From the NCBI GenBank assembly GCA_003551485.1, contig PUMS01000003.1, positions 1 to 6,047 on the forward strand: a stretch of DNA of 6,047 nt. Reading direction: 5' to 3'. The stretch is from Phycisphaeraceae bacterium (GTDB taxonomy: Bacteria > Planctomycetota > Phycisphaerae > Phycisphaerales > Phycisphaeraceae). Positions within the stretch are counted from its first letter, which is position 1. Each line of letters begins with the position of its first letter. Shown here piece by piece: positions 5,757-6,047 of the stretch. Below the pieces are notes generated by a model. That model did no database searches. It worked only from the letters and a program-made list of their open reading frames with translations, and was not told the origin of the DNA. The translations under genes were made by a program, and so were the position numbers.

Positions 5757-5762
5757 TACAAT
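5757..5762 (+). promoter_or_regulatory. Possible -10 element for the gene at 5801
   Basis: TACAAT (5 of 6 consensus) lies 38 nt before the ATG at 5801, in an otherwise GC-rich region. I find no convincing -35 at 16-18 bp upstream, so the call rests on the -10 and its position alone. Confidence 0.3.
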
Positions 5763-5800
5763 CCGCCATGATAGGATGACGGGAGCTGAAGGTCTTCATC

Positions 5801-6047
5801 ATGCCGACACCGCCCGACCAACAGGTGCAAGCCACCATCGCCCATGCCATGGACCACATCGGCGACCCGGCGATCGGCAAGTGGTTGCTGCGGTTTCGCC
5901 ACCTCTACGAGACCCTCGATGAGCCGGACCGGCCGGCCCTGTTCGACCACCTGGCCATCGCCATGGAGATCGACCCGCTTGCGGCCGACGGCGAAGGGGC
6001 ACGGGAGCAAGCGGCGGGCGATGGCAGGGGGGCGGATCGGGGGCGGC
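5801..6047 (+). CDS. 5' part of a gene of unknown function (runs off the window)
   Basis: The frame is open from ATG 5801 to the window end, giving 82 visible residues. The start is set by an in-frame TGA at 5777-5779 with no ATG/GTG/TTG between, and AAGG at 5789-5792 spaced 8 nt. The visible part is helical and acidic: ATIAHAMDHIGDPAIGKWLL (11-30), RFRHLYETLDEPDRPALFDH (31-50), then LAIAMEIDPLAAD. The segment LYETLDEPDRPALFDHLA...IDP is faintly like the N-terminal helical domain of malonyl-CoA decarboxylases, but the preceding N-terminus is shorter than usual there and no catalytic part is visible. I treat the function as unknown. The last 20 residues are glycine/arginine rich and could contain a frame error near the G6 run at about 6026-6032. 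Confidence 0.5.
   Translation, partial: MPTPPDQQVQATIAHAMDHIGDPAIGKWLLRFRHLYETLDEPDRPALFDHLAIAMEIDPLAADGEGAREQAAGDGRGADRGR

Noticed and set aside
5236..5922. Plus-strand 228-aa frame across the TPR-like gene and downstream spacer
   Set aside because: It is an out-of-frame shadow of the 147-aa gene and ends within the next gene. It is rich in Arg, Ser and Pro with no motif.

Overview
The window is about 6 kb of GC-rich bacterial DNA. It fits a planctomycete, most likely of the class Phycisphaerae. The evidence is one protein with a PEP-CTERM sorting tail (IPEPASLALLG... ending in RRRR), jelly-roll-like extracellular sequence, a cytoplasmic-type alpha-L-fucosidase, strong G/C third-position bias, and widely spaced, mostly monocistronic genes. 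The taxonomic call is an inference from protein style, not from a marker gene.

Layout from left to right: (1) 1-277 is a non-coding lead-in with one 8-bp hairpin. (2) 278-1597 (+) encodes a GH29 alpha-L-fucosidase without a signal peptide. (3) 1598-1860 is a convergent intergenic region with a G10 run and two back-to-back intrinsic terminators, one for each flanking gene. (4) 1861-2631 (-) encodes a secreted PEP-CTERM protein with its own sigma70-type promoter (perfect TTGACA, 17-bp spacer, TATGTT), a leader of roughly 95 nt containing a hairpin, and a strong ribosome binding site. (5) 2762-3426 contains no credible gene. It holds a 24% GC patch, a 113-bp MITE-like element with perfect 11-bp terminal inverted repeats, a REP-like hairpin, and a 243-bp element with long imperfect inverted ends. 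(6) 3427-4815 (-) encodes a feedback-regulated type monofunctional aspartate kinase with two ACT domains, a GTG start and its own promoter. (7) 4816-5800 holds small or uncertain reading frames and one 147-aa TPR-like protein whose 5' end is ambiguous. (8) 5801-6047 (+) is the start of a gene that runs off the window.

The genes do not form one pathway. The fucosidase would release L-fucose from fucosylated glycans, the PEP-CTERM protein is exported to the cell surface, and the aspartate kinase starts lysine/threonine/methionine synthesis. The least ordinary parts are the two adjacent non-autonomous inverted-repeat elements at 2925-3359, and the small frames at 4927-5167, which overlap the 5' end of the TPR-like gene and may mark a frameshift or a translationally coupled small-protein cluster. 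I saw no CRISPR array, tRNA, rRNA or transposase gene, and no clear undescribed system.
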